From Centroberyx gerrardi (taxonomy: Eukaryota > Chordata > Actinopteri > Beryciformes > Berycidae): 64,000 nucleotides of DNA. The DNA lies in assembly GCF_048128805.1 (NCBI RefSeq), contig NC_136005.1, positions 19,742,260-19,806,259 of the forward strand, given 5' to 3'. Numbering within the stretch: position 1 is the stretch's first letter; the number at the start of each line of letters is the position of its first letter. Under the pieces are notes generated by a model. That model ran no database searches. It was not told the origin of the DNA and saw nothing but the letters and a program-made list of their open reading frames with translations. The translations under genes were made by a program, and so were the position numbers. Below, one piece after another: positions 25,651 through 37,589 of the stretch.

Positions 25651-27099
25651 TTGTATATTTAGATATGAAAGTTACACTGCTAGTGCAATATGCAGTGATT
25701 CTCTCTTTGCTATAGATTTAGCATCAGTATTCCTGACTCTGTAAATGCTCACATCATCACGAGTTCAAAAACTAAACTGCAAGATAGGGTCAAGTCAAGT
25801 TGACCCATATTTTGGTTCACACCCCTCATCCCCTCTGTCCCTGCAGTAGGCAAATTGACCACAAGGTGGCAGACGATCACCTGCTGTGCCCCTTTCAAGT
25901 ATGCCTTTTGAAATGAGACTTATGAACTACCATTAAATCAGTGCTCACAAATTGTATTTTGATATGCAAAACGATTTTTAAATGCATATTATATGCTGTT
26001 TTAATCCTTAATATCAGTAAATATGGAATATTAGAGGTTTTAATATTCTTAAGAGATTATTAGGCTCTCATGGCCTGTGTGCTTATGCAGGATTTCAGCA
26101 TTATCAAATATTAATTCTTCTAAACTTGCTCTTTTAAGAGGACTTCTTTGATGTTGATGTAATTTTTCATAGCCTAAGCAGATCTCACACAGTGGTATCT
26201 GCTGGAAAGCAGCGGGCCATAATTCATTGATGAGCCATGTGGAGCAAAGATATTCACACCCTAATACTTATGCAAGATCTTAAACAGTTCTCAGTTATGG
26301 AATGGATATTATGGACTGGCATGGTGTTCGGCTGGCCTTCTCTGGCGCCTCTGACTTATTTAAAGGTCTCAGTAGAGGGAAAGGAGACGTAATCTGTTCG
26401 AACTTGGTATTCACTTAAAATACTTAAAAATCAACTGGCAAAGTCATTTAAAAATTATGCAGATATGAGGATGGATTAGAAAACGCTTGGCTTCACAAGC
26501 AAAAGTCATGTAAGCTCTTTTGTCAAATCTGTTTACAGTTGAAGGTCACAGTCATTCAAAAAAGTTCTCTGTCACAGCGATGAAATTAACAAACAGCACT
26601 ACTTTGATACCAGCCATGTCAATATAGCACAGAAAGATTTTCGGGAGGAATATTAGAGAGGCAATTATGGCAAAACAGAAAGTTTAAGGTTATCACACCA
26701 ATTAAATTATTCATTTTTGACAATGTTGCCCCTTGGAGTTTGGGAATTGATCTCTCTGTAAACAAGTTAAAGCAACCAAGATTGAAATAAATTGCAAAGA
26801 CGAAGCCATCTTTGAGCGCTCTGCTTTCTCTTTCATGTTGCTTGACTTCGGGGGCTGAATGTTGCTAATAAAAAATGGGAAGACCTTGGGCAAGTAACAC
26901 AGGCTGATTAGTTTTGTACACTGGAGACAAGAAGTGCTTTGGAGTCTGCAATGATATTTGTTTTCTTTTCACAAGATATCTGAGGAAGAGAAATAAACAG
27001 AATACTTAAAGTTTCACCGATGTGTTTGTTCTCTTCAAAGGAGAGAGAAATCTTGTGATTCTGTTTTTCAGAGCCTATGTCAGATGTTGTATGTACATG

Positions 27100-27600
27100 C
27101 TCATTATTTCAATAAGCCCATTTTGCCTCCCATGAATGCTCTATAAAGAGAATTGTGGATGACCCTGGCTCTGTTTTTAACTTAATGCATTTGCACAAAA
27201 GAATAACAGATGCTGGTTTGGGTAACAGTGAGGCTACGGTGGGAGCCCCAGTCTGCCTTGTTATCAAGACCAATGCCTCAAATGGACTGGTTGAGTCTGC
27301 CACAGAATATAGCCCTTTGGAACATGGAGGAGTGTGTGAGTTAGTAATCACACAAGCCAAACAACGGCTGCTTGGGCTATTCTTCTAAAGGCCTCCACTA
27401 ATAGGATAATTGATTGACAGTCGTTGGGCTTTTGTGCAGTTTTATTATACTATTTCACTTACATGCTGCAACACTTTCAATCTAATTGAGAAACAATTGG
27501 TTATAAGGGCAACACTGCCGTAGGGGAAATCAAGCAATGGGACGGTTTTAATGATTCCCCTGCCAGAGAAGTTAGATACACAATATGAAGTGAGTCTCTC
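27100..27600. promoter_or_regulatory. candidate conserved noncoding element with homeodomain/SOX-like sites
   Basis: Mixed-composition, repeat-free DNA with clustered TAATTGA, ATTGATTGACAG and AACAATTGG motifs (about 27400-27500). Frames are open on both strands but encode nothing recognisable. This is the kind of sequence expected of a developmental enhancer; conservation has not been tested. Confidence 0.25.
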
Positions 27601-28351
27601 TACACTCTGATCTCACGATGCCAGTATGTACCAACAGCTACAGCTATGCTGGGACTCTGGGAGTGTGTTTTGTTCATTGTCATCATCTTTAATGAGAAAT
27701 CCCATCGAAGGGCCCAGTTGGACATTATGTTGGCATCCAGCTGGCCAGTTCATGTCAGTTTCAATATCATGGATTACTACTTTGTCTTCTAGACAGTGGT
27801 GTGGGAGTTTCACTTGTTTTTTGTGGTATTGTAGCAGTATATTATGTACTTTTTCGCTCAGTGGCCCCCTCCAGTTATTTTCAACACTTTGGCGTGGTGA
27901 ATGGACACAACGAGCCAAGCAGCTTCCTGTACATCCAGCTGCTGTAGTAAATGTGCTACAGTACTCAGGACTGTACTATATTCCTGTGGAATGCAGACTT
28001 TGGCTAAGGGACGCAGTCTACACTCCCCCACACACTCATCCCTCTCACACCAGTGCTGTCTGTCTGTGTTTGACGAGTTCAGTCAAGTTCAAATGCCTCA
28101 TGCAGTATACTGCACCATTTTCTTGCATTTGGGTCAGAGAGCACTTACTACACTATTAGCAGTAATCCCTGTGAGATCAAAGAATACACGCACTCTGAGG
28201 GAAAAGGGAAGAAACTAAGTTGCCTGATTGCACTTGTTCTTGTCCAAATCTTGGAAGACAAAAGGTTATGTATGACTAGCCATTCTTCCCATTTTTTTAT
28301 TAGCAACATTCAGCAACATTCACATTCAACACCTATGGAGAAAGAGAATGG

Positions 28352-28353
<2 letters not shown>

Positions 28354-28393
<40 letters not shown>
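28354..28393. repeat. (GT)n microsatellite
   Basis: About 20 uninterrupted GT units. Confidence 0.95.
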
Positions 28394-28396
<3 letters not shown>

Positions 28397-28940
28397 ACAA
28401 AGACAAAGAGAGGAGAGAAAACATTGATAGATCATCTATATCATTGGATGTGTCAGTTAATAGATTAGCTGTATCATTGACTAGCTGATTCCTCTAGTTT
28501 TATCTGTGGCATTCTGAATGGATGACATCATGACCTTTATACAATCTGCAGCAATCCTGTTGTCGGGTGTGTGGAGTTTTGGCCATTTATTAAACATTAA
28601 TTGAGCATATTATTATCAAGTTGTTTCAATACAAACTCACTCTTATAATAATAATGGGGCATATGGTATAAGATTTACCCCAGATGTGAGACGCTCTTTA
28701 GATACACTGTGGGCTCTAATGATGTTTCAATTCCACAAGAGGGTGCTGCAGTTGAACAAATTTGGCTTGATGGCTTCACTGTGTTACCTCTTCCATTTAA
28801 TGGTTACCTGACCAAGAAGTAATGATCAACTCAAAAGCCCAAAGTAATATGTGACACCACATTATTTTTGCTGTATAAACTGTATTAACTGTGTGTACTA
28901 CTGGTAAACCACACTATCTAGGCTTCCGAATCTGAATTCT

Positions 28941-29020
28941 GTGCGTGTGTGCGTGTGTGCGTGTGTGCGTGTGTGCGTGTGTGCGTGCATGCGTGCGTGT
29001 GTGTGTGTGTGTGTGTGCAC
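28941..29020. repeat. (GTGTGTGC)n minisatellite passing into (GT)n
   Basis: An octamer-like GTGTGTGC register is repeated about five times, then GCGTGCATGCGTGC and a plain GT run. Confidence 0.9.
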
Positions 29021-29141
29021 TTGAATCAATGAGTGCAAGTGCATGTGTGTTGGTTCAATACATACATGTATACATACATGCATGCGTGAAGATGTGTGTG
29101 CATGTGGCAAGCATGTATATATCTACAAGGAATTTGGTTGG

Positions 29142-29146
<5 letters not shown>

Positions 29147-29172
<26 letters not shown>
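29147..29172. repeat. (GT)n microsatellite
   Basis: 13 GT units in the same 1.1-kb cluster as the arrays at 28354, 28941 and 29342. Confidence 0.95.
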
Positions 29173-29341
29173 TCCTGAATATTTTGGCGATGAGCCAGTT
29201 GCATAATAGTGTAACTGTCAGTGCTGTATCTTAGCACACCAACTCCAAGGAGAAAAATGATGTTATGTGCATTCTCCCCTCACAGTTTGTCTTGACAGTG
29301 CTGAAATTGAGCTCACAGTTACAGTTTCACCTCCTGACAAC

Positions 29342-29369
29342 CTCTCTCTCTCTGTCTCTGTCCCTGTCC

Positions 29370-29402
<33 letters not shown>

Positions 29403-29406
29403 TCAT

Positions 29407-29439
<33 letters not shown>

Positions 29440-29453
29440 CAGAGAGAGACACA
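29342..29453. repeat. compound (TC)n / (CTGT)n / (AC)n / (AG)n microsatellite
   Basis: CTCT runs, CTGTCTCTGTCC units, TC run, ATACATAC, AC run and AGAGAG follow without unique sequence. Frames reported in it (Ser-Leu or Arg-Glu repeats) are not genes. Confidence 0.95.
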
Positions 29454-30054
29454 CGATAACTTAGAGTCATGGGTTCAGCTTTAAGGCTTATTCTGACAAA
29501 GTCTTTCTGACAAAGTCTCAGTTACACTCCACTCATCACCTTTTATTAGAAGAGGATTTGGACCGGTCCTCCTCTGGGACATCTTCACCTCCCCTCACGG
29601 CTCCCTCCCCTCCCGTCCCTCTGCGAGCTTCAGCCTGACGGTTTGTCCGCGCCTATAAGCTGCTGCCTTTGTCCCTCCCTATACCCCAGATATTATGCAC
29701 AGTGAGCTCAGCCTAATGTTGCGCAACCCCGTGTTGGTTCTTGTCCAACGCAAACCTTTTGCCTCTACAGTGTGTGACCACGGCCCTCTGCGGTGCCAAT
29801 GAACACATCTCAGGCAGCGGTGGAAACTACACTGTGCCATCTGTAATCCTGCTGAGGTTTCTTTGAGCAAGCTAGAACAAGCGGTGGCTGCGCTGCCCCC
29901 TTTTTAGTGAATGGACTTCCACGATCAATAGGAAGGAATTGTGTTTGCTGGCATTGCAGCACAACCAATGCTCCTCCCCAAACCTTTCATAATGCTGTTG
30001 AATAGTGATCACAAGCTGCAGTCTTATTGAGATCATTTTAGGTAGAGGCAGGCC

Positions 30055-30190
30055 CAGGACATGCTGAATGGACTACATCTCCCAGCTGGCCTTGGAGCAC
30101 CTTGGAGATGGAAAAGGACATTTGGGTTGGTCTGCTCGCCCTGTTGCCACTGCGACCCTGACCTGAATAGAAAATGGATGGATTACTGTC
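30055..30190 (+). mobile_element. Rex3/RTE-like LINE 3' end
   Basis: The sequence matches the known layout of teleost Rex3/RTE 3' tails: CATCTCCCAGCTGGCCTTGG, then CACCTTGG, then TCTGCTCGCCCTGTTGCC, CTGCGACCCTGACC, and an AAATGGATGGAT end. Strongly 5'-truncated, about 130 bp, without coding capacity. Confidence 0.8.
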
Positions 30191-31249
30191 CATCTCTGCT
30201 AAGGCAATGCCCTTTCTCTACAGACGGCAAGCCTTATTTTGAGGCCGTTAACCGGACATCCATAATGACCCTTAGGCCCAGACGTTATGCAGGCAGAGCT
30301 CACAGTGTCCATGTGAGGATGAATTATTCCCCTCCGACCAGAAGAGACACCGCTGAGAGCTTCTCTGCATCCTCTGCCAGGAGTTTCCCCCTGGGAGCCT
30401 CTTCCTCGACACGCATAATGTTCCATCATGTCGGCTGACCATCTGGATCACTGAGCTGTTGTTATTTTTTTTTTTGAATTTCTGTCTTTGCAGTATTAAT
30501 AATAGCGATAGTCTGCAGTGCAGCAGGATCTGTGAGTCCCTCTTTATTTCCCCATCTATATTTTTCCCTCTCCCCCTCCATGTCTCCTCCTCTGCTCACT
30601 GGGCTTACACCAGGCAGCCAAATCTCTCCAGGTCACAGATGTTTTTGCTGCTCTATGGGGAAGAGCAGGTGGCTGCAGGACAGCAGGTAGATTGGAGCTG
30701 CCAGAACCACAGCAGTCTGGGAAAATGCCACGTACTATAGCAAGGCCATGGCAGACTTCAACAGGTAAAACATACCATGCTGACAAAATACAATGTGCAC
30801 TTCCACAAAAACGTAAATTTACACTTAGAAACGCTACACATTTACAGTAATCTTTTTAGGAAATTAATCATTCACGTTTAGCTTGGACATAAACAGGTAA
30901 AAGGATAAACCCTTATTTAGTTTTCTGCAGCTCATGGAGCTCATTTAAGTGATTTGTGGCTCTGTTAAGCCATTTCCTGTTTACTGGACTGAATGTCGGG
31001 ATACATGTGACAGTAGTGTGTCTGTGAAACTGAAGACAGCTGATGTAATTTCCTTCACTTAACACCCTTTAAGTCACATTTCCAAAAATGGTCCAAAGAG
31101 ATGCACGGCCTCAACTTTGAAACATCTGGTTCACACAATATGGGCTACACATGCACATTCAAATCATAGCATGCAAAAAACTTTCACTAACAACTGCACA
31201 GTTTACGGATTATTTCCCTATGTAGATCTATAGTGTATCAGCATTTTTA

Positions 31250-31560
31250 ACAGCTACATAACCCCAAAATGTTCGATAATGGAAGTCTTGTGTTTGCTCT
31301 GAGCAAAGATCCTGTTTAAAATTCAAAACAGGCCCAGGCAAATGTCCCCCAGAGAACCAACTAACAGCCTAATTGTCAGTTGTGGCTAATCTAATGGCCT
31401 AAATATGCTTTATAAAAGCAGGGGGGAGCTTTTTGTGTATGCCACAGTTTTGATCACAACAGAGCCTGAATCTTAATGACCGCCCACGTGATTGCATTTA
31501 CCCCTGGGAACGGGGATTTGGTGTGGCTGGCTCAGCTACCACACTAGCTGCACTGGTGTC
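31250..31560. promoter_or_regulatory. candidate conserved noncoding element
   Basis: Dense homeodomain-like sites (CCTAATTGTCAG, GGCTAATCTAATGG, CTTAATGACC) and a CCCACGTGATT E-box lie in repeat-free DNA with no credible frame. Inference only. Confidence 0.25.
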
Positions 31561-32191
31561 ATTAACCATGCAGTTTATAGCGCAGAAGGTCCCTCTCCAC
31601 TTTGAGCTTGCCATAAGCATGCAGTCTGCATTTTTACACAAGAGGCTACATTTCCTTGGCACTGCAGTGTATCGCGTTCTCTAATCAGGCTGCAGTCTAT
31701 ATTACAGATCTGGGCTGAAATGGCATAATGAGAGGGTTTCACGCCAAATCCTGTTAATAGTAATAAATATATTTTATCAACATCAGAGCCCCACTTAAAT
31801 ATATCAACTAAAAGCCTACTTATTTCAAAACCTGACTGCCCCACACAGATAGGATCTTTCCACTATTTTCTTTTCTTAGCTCGCCACCCTCCAGGCATGC
31901 AAATCACACTGAGAGCTGGCACAAATAGAATTGTTATCCACAAAAAAATCACTGTTCAGCTCAGCAGCTTCTGTATTTTCAAAGTCCTTGGGGTTAGTTA
32001 TTTAGGGGAGGGTACTTTGCTGTTCCTGAAGAGATTACTGTAATTAAGTGAGTACAACAATACCTTGATTACACACTGTACATGTTTATTGGAGGATGTG
32101 AAGACACTTACAGGGAATTAAGAGTCTGGCATTACAAGTAAATATGTGGGTACAAGAACACATTAAAATAAAGCCTTAAAACAAAGTAAAA

Positions 32192-33998
32192 CTGTCAGAT
32201 GTAAACAAAAAAATCTATTCATTATCAAAACAAAAAAATCCAAATCTCTATTAAACATGCTCTATGGTCCTCTGGTGAAAGGGATGATAGTCGGAGGGAG
32301 CGGGAACATGGGGGATGAAGGGTGGGAGACTCGCTGAATGTTTGATACTGCCCATGAAAGAGAGTTTGCATTGCAACTGAGGGTAACTGACCACCAAAGC
32401 CTCGGGATCAACAGCGAGGCTGGAGATGAAGAGCGGGGATGGAGTGCGTTCAGCTCCTGAAGGGCATTGAAGGAGCTCTTAAAGGGCTGCAGCCACCGTC
32501 TCTCTGGGAGAGCAGAGAACCTTTCTCCTCAAAGTGTGCTGTCCATGTCCCCGGCGACTGGGATCACAGAGCAAATGGAGCCACAGTTGCCTATTTGCCG
32601 CTCCCTGTGTTGCCTCAAAGGGCTGCTTTGAATTCTCAAGCACACATCATACATACTGCACACCAATCTGGAGGCCTACTATCAGGAAAGGTCAGAAAGC
32701 TGGCCAAACTGACATGATCATTCAAATACACAGAACTTTTGTGCTTACAATCAATCCATCATGTTGGTAGTTGTTTGATTTTAAGAGTCAGATTTTGTAT
32801 ATATTTGGCTGTAATTACAACTAATCATAGATTTGAAAAGCGAATACCACTCAGTTGAAGAATTGCCCTATATTATTTTTATAATCCAGTCAGTATTTGT
32901 GAACATATTCTCTACCGAGATAGAAAATCGAGATTCAAGATTGTAGTTTGTTGCACTATCAACATGCATCCCACTGATAATACCATCCCTGTGACTCCTA
33001 CAAATTAGTGTAATATTATAGTAATGCTATCAGGTATGAATTACAAAATGTCTTTAGATTCCCAGAAAATAATCTTGGCCACTGTATCACGTTTTCCATA
33101 TTTTTCAGTCTTCTTTCATTTTTCTGGCTAGTCAGTGGTCAGACATAGGGATATTGTAGGGCAGGTGCAACAAGGGAGGGGAGGCTTAGGGATGGACATA
33201 GGGCAAGCTTTATAGAGTAGGGTTACTCTGTCAGGCAAAAGAAGATGATTGTGGAGCAAATACATTATTAGGAGGAAGGGGCAAGATGTGTCAACACTGT
33301 CTCTCAGGCAACGCAGGGTCAGTGGATGAATTTGGAAAATGTAGACAGGAAGAAACTTGGCTGGAGGGAGCTGTGGGGTATGGAGGCAAACTGAATTAGA
33401 TTCATTATAGATGCAACCACTGATGTGCTACCATTTCACCAAAATCTCTGTTAATAGGTAGGTGAAGACCTTACCCGCCCCTTATGTTCAAGCATAGCCA
33501 GTCTTAGACATATTATGCTGATAGGAGGGAAGATATTATATTTGGTTTTGTCCGTGAGCGAGAGGAATGAAGCATTTTTTTGGGCAGGCATGTTATAGGC
33601 CAGCTAAGGGTGGGCAGAGATTGGCAAGTGTCTGTAGATTTGGAGAAACTGCTGACAAATCCCACAAGAAGTAGTGAGCACTATCTTAAGGCCAGACTTG
33701 GTGTTGAGGTCAGAATCGCAGTGCATTGTAAGGAAAATGCTCAGGTGTACCGAGTTGGCAGCGGAGATGGAGCAGTGGGTTTAGAAAGCTACAGCATTGC
33801 CCTGTGGAAAATTGGATGCCGAGGGTTTGTAGCAAAGTCAACTTTAACACCACTAGGAGAATTACACATTCCTGGGCGGAGGTTAAAGCAGGCAGTAAAG
33901 CTGATGTCCGAGGCAGCAATGGGAGCCAGTGAGCGACTCTACCTCAGGAGAGAGCAGACTGTTTGAAGCACAAAGTCACTAAAGTAGGTGCCCTTGAG
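32192..33998. repeat. tandem duplication, copy A
   Basis: Left copy of a direct duplication. Three colinear blocks match copy B: 32233-32678 (near identity), about 32681-32960 (diverged, roughly 75 percent by eye) and about 33725-33990 (roughly 88 percent). Copy A carries about 750 bp (roughly 32960-33725) that copy B lacks. The edges fade into A-rich sequence on the left and the TAGGTGCCCTTGAGTGAG stretch on the right. Confidence 0.92.
32233..32678. promoter_or_regulatory. near-identical duplicated core, copy A
   Basis: 446 bp identical to 34100-34545 except at 32301 (C versus A) and 32329 (A versus G); offset 1867. It is fairly GC-balanced, contains GTTTGCATTGCAAC (octamer/CEBP-like), and has no simple repeats. 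An 80-codon frame from 32439 (good Kozak context GGGGATGG) is shared by both copies, as is another frame from 32534. With no substitutions between copies in that part, coding constraint cannot be tested. The best guess is a duplicated conserved noncoding element. Confidence 0.45.
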
Positions 33999-34049
33999 TG
34001 AGTTTTTTTTTTTTTTTCTGAGAGTCTGAAAACTTAGAAAAGTTACAAT

Positions 34050-35393
34050 GTGAGACGTAAACAAGAACCAATCAATTCATGATCAAAACAAAACAAAACA
34101 AAAAATCCAAATCTCTATTAAACATGCTCTATGGTCCTCTGGTGAAAGGGATGATAGTCGGAGGGAGAGGGAACATGGGGGATGAAGGGTGGGAGGCTCG
34201 CTGAATGTTTGATACTGCCCATGAAAGAGAGTTTGCATTGCAACTGAGGGTAACTGACCACCAAAGCCTCGGGATCAACAGCGAGGCTGGAGATGAAGAG
34301 CGGGGATGGAGTGCGTTCAGCTCCTGAAGGGCATTGAAGGAGCTCTTAAAGGGCTGCAGCCACCGTCTCTCTGGGAGAGCAGAGAACCTTTCTCCTCAAA
34401 GTGTGCTGTCCATGTCCCCGGCGACTGGGATCACAGAGCAAATGGAGCCACAGTTGCCTATTTGCCGCTCCCTGTGTTGCCTCAAAGGGCTGCTTTGAAT
34501 TCTCAAGCACACATCATACATACTGCACACCAATCTGGAGGCCTATGCCGCGTTCACGTCATCAAGAACCAGAAGAACAAGATGAAATCTTGTTGCTACA
34601 ATTTGGAAGCAGTCACGTTTAACTCATTTTGGATGCCCATATCCAAAATGATTTTTATTTCTGAATTTAAAAAAGACAAATGGCAGCATATATTGCTTGC
34701 TTTTTGTAAGTAGATTTCATTGTATTAGTGTGAATATAACAGATTTTTATTATCTTGCCGACATCAGTGGATATGCTGCAGTGTTTGCCGCTTGTGGTGA
34801 CACACTTCTGCAATTTGTGATGCCAGCTTGTATTTACAGTAAATCAGGAAAGGTCAGAAAGTCTGCCAAACTCACATGATCATTCAAATAACCACAACGT
34901 TTTTGTTTAGAATTTTAACCAACCCATTTCGGCAGTTGTTTGTTGTTCACAGACAGATTTTGGTTATAGTTACAACTAATCATAGCGTTGAAAAGGGAAT
35001 AACACTCAATTTAGGAATTCTGCTATATTATTCCTGTGGCCTAGGTTAATTCAGCCAGTATTCGTGAACATAAACTCTCTACCAAGAGAGAAAACACACA
35101 AGGATTCGGTACATGAGGCATAAAAGGAAAATGCTTAGGTATACTGAGCTGGCAGTGGAGATGGAGCAGTGGGTTTAGAAAGCTACAGCGTTGCCCCGTG
35201 GAACTTGGATGCCGAGGGTTTGTAGCAAAGTCAGCTTTAACACCACAAGGTGAATTACACATTCCTGGGCGGAGGCTATAGCAGGCAGTGAAGACGATGT
35301 CCGAGGCAGCAATGGGTGCCGGGGAGCGACTCTTCCTCAGGAGAGAGCAGGCTGTTTGGAGCACAAAGTCACAAGTAGGTAAAGTTGAGTGTT
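34050..35393. repeat. tandem duplication, copy B
   Basis: Right copy of the duplication. Directly after the identical core it has a block of about 300 bp (34546-34845) absent from copy A. That block starts GCCGCGTTCACGTCATCAAG, a style seen at the ends of nonautonomous DNA transposons. The match to copy A then resumes at ATCAGGAAAGGTCAGAAAG and continues to the shared GAGCACAAAGTCAC... end. Confidence 0.92.
34100..34545. promoter_or_regulatory. near-identical duplicated core, copy B
   Basis: Counterpart of 32233-32678 with two substitutions, 34168 and 34196. The contrast with the much more diverged flanks of the same duplication is directly visible in the sequence. Confidence 0.45.
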
Positions 35394-37495
35394 ACAAGGT
35401 AGGGATGTTTGTTTGTAACTGTGGTGAGCTTGCTGGGCCTTCTGGAAGTGTTGTGGGCCTAATTTAATAAAACATCTGTAAAGGGAGGTGCCCACTTGAT
35501 AACCTTAATGACATGCACTCACTCACACACTCAACCCTGTAACATTTAGATGAGGTGGCTGGTGAATGGTGCTGCCTGCCTGATGGTCCTGTAGATTTAT
35601 GGCAGCATGGCCCGATGACCTCTGCAGTAACCATTAGTGGGTTAGTCCATCATTCTTCTGACATCTGAATTGGGCTTCTGTATGGATGCTTGCCCTGGAT
35701 AATGGCACAATGGGTTGTTACATCACACCCTGTGTATTGGTAGATGTTGTTTTCATTGTACCAGGCACCTTTTTCGTATGACATTTTATCATTAAAAAAA
35801 TATAGGTGTGTGAATCTCATCTCTTCAGTGCATTTTTTTCAAATTGACCTATGTACCCAAAGTATTTCTTGCGGCTTGAACTTGGAGTATGGTAGCACAG
35901 CTTCTTTTTTCTGTGAATTCAATATAAACCTGACCAAAACTATTCTAAAGCATGGGAATATCATTTTACAAAGCTAAAGTTCAGCAGTTCAGCTCCACTG
36001 GGGCATTACTGAGTAAAACTAAAGTGCATGATAAAGGCATTAAATCACATCATGTCAGTGAGTAGTCAGAGAGTGCATAATAATAACTAAATATACTGTA
36101 TACAATAGGTTCTATTTAATATGCAAAAAGAAATCTTAAATCAAAAATCATTCACAGAGACATAGAGGATCCTCACTTTGTCACAAACAAGGATGTAGCT
36201 TGCTCAAAGAGTAGTAAATAAGTAAAATTGTGTTTTCAGCTTGTAAAATGTGCTGGGGGAACTTTTTGCATCAAATACAGTTCAGGTGCAAATATCTAAA
36301 ACATTTAAAATTATAGATGAGAGCAACCTTCTAGCGCCTGGTACTCTGGACCTCCGCAGCAGTGAGAGAGCTGGGGATGGTGCAGCTGTGGAAGGCATTA
36401 GTAGATCAAACCTAGCACTGTCTGTGCGTCTAGTAGCTCTCACCACCGCGGCAAGGTCATACCGCTCTGCTCTACATCACATCCACGTCTGATTTATTTT
36501 CTGCTGAGGTGTTAGCAGGCCAGTAAATTCCCCTCGTTATTGGAAATGCTGAACAAATGAAACACATGTGTATGTGTGTATAAATTGAACACAATATGTA
36601 ATCTGATGGCGAGCAACATCTGCCGGGGAGGTCTCACAGGTGCAGAAAAACGTGTGGCATTTTCATGGACGTCAACTCTTTAATCCTATTTATGTGACGT
36701 TTCCATCACAGGGGAGTTTTTAATGCAATATGTTGACTGGAAATCACCGTTGTGACATTTAGACGTGTGGTTGTTAACTCTGAATGCACCAGAATCACAG
36801 TTAAAGGCACATTTGCCACAGAGGTTCACGTTTCACTTTCTAATGTTGACGATTTTGAGATGTGAAATTTTCTACAGCTGGGCTACTCCAGGACAACCCC
36901 AGAAACGTTCACAAAAATGTGAAAAGTCGGGACAGTGACAGTTACATAAACAGAAGTCCCTTTGAATAATTTGTTTGGGGTCCTAACCCTGAGTGTTTTT
37001 ACAACGCTGACCATATAGGGTGTCGACTCTCCACAGGGCAGCAGAGCGTGGCTAGAGCTGCAGAGCCTGGACAGCACTGTTTACACCAGAGTAATCAGGC
37101 CAATAGGACTTTTATAATAATCAGTGAGGCTCTTTTAATACATCAGCACGCCTGCTGCCCCTCTGCTCCTGACAGCTTCCAGAGTAAAAGCAGCAGATAT
37201 CTCAGTGTGAAAGGTGCTCTGTCTCCAAAGCCACGGAGCCCTGATGCTGTATAACCTGGGGCCCTCATCATGAGAGCTGTTTATGTAATCCTACGTATCG
37301 CTGTCTGTAGGACATTATTGATCTTCGAGGGAACTCAAGAGCAAGTCAAGCCCTGCTGTCAGACTGTATAAACCAGTAGATTCGTAATGAGGCTCTCTTA
37401 GAGTAGTACAGCTCCCTTCAAAACACCAGGAATCTTTTGTACCAATGTTAAAAGACAAATTGAAGCAGGGTGGATAGACAATGAATTGTATGGTA

Positions 37496-37497
<2 letters not shown>

Positions 37498-37543
<46 letters not shown>

Positions 37544-37548
37544 AAGAG

Positions 37549-37585
<37 letters not shown>
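37498..37585. repeat. compound (GT)n ... (GA)n microsatellite
   Basis: A GT run (37498-37540), then a short ACAAGAGACACACAC spacer and a GA run (37556-37585). Confidence 0.95.

Positions 37586-37589
<4 letters not shown>

Larger units (their letters stand above)
21886..32191. other. intergenic desert, left part
   Basis: No exon is recognised. It contains microsatellites (22269-22337, 28354-28393, 28941-29172, 29342-29453), a minus-strand LINE-like remnant (24950-25650) and a Rex3/RTE tail (30055-30190). Candidate conserved noncoding stretches lie near 26180-26400, 27100-27600, 29540-29880, 30240-30440 and 31250-31560. The 177-codon plus frame at 27626-28159 overlaps a 101-codon minus frame; neither matches a family I know. 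Confidence 0.5.

Noticed and set aside
28898..29464. Several 60-77 codon ORFs rich in Cys/Val, His/Thr or Ser/Leu
   Set aside because: They are translations of GT/CA and TC microsatellites.
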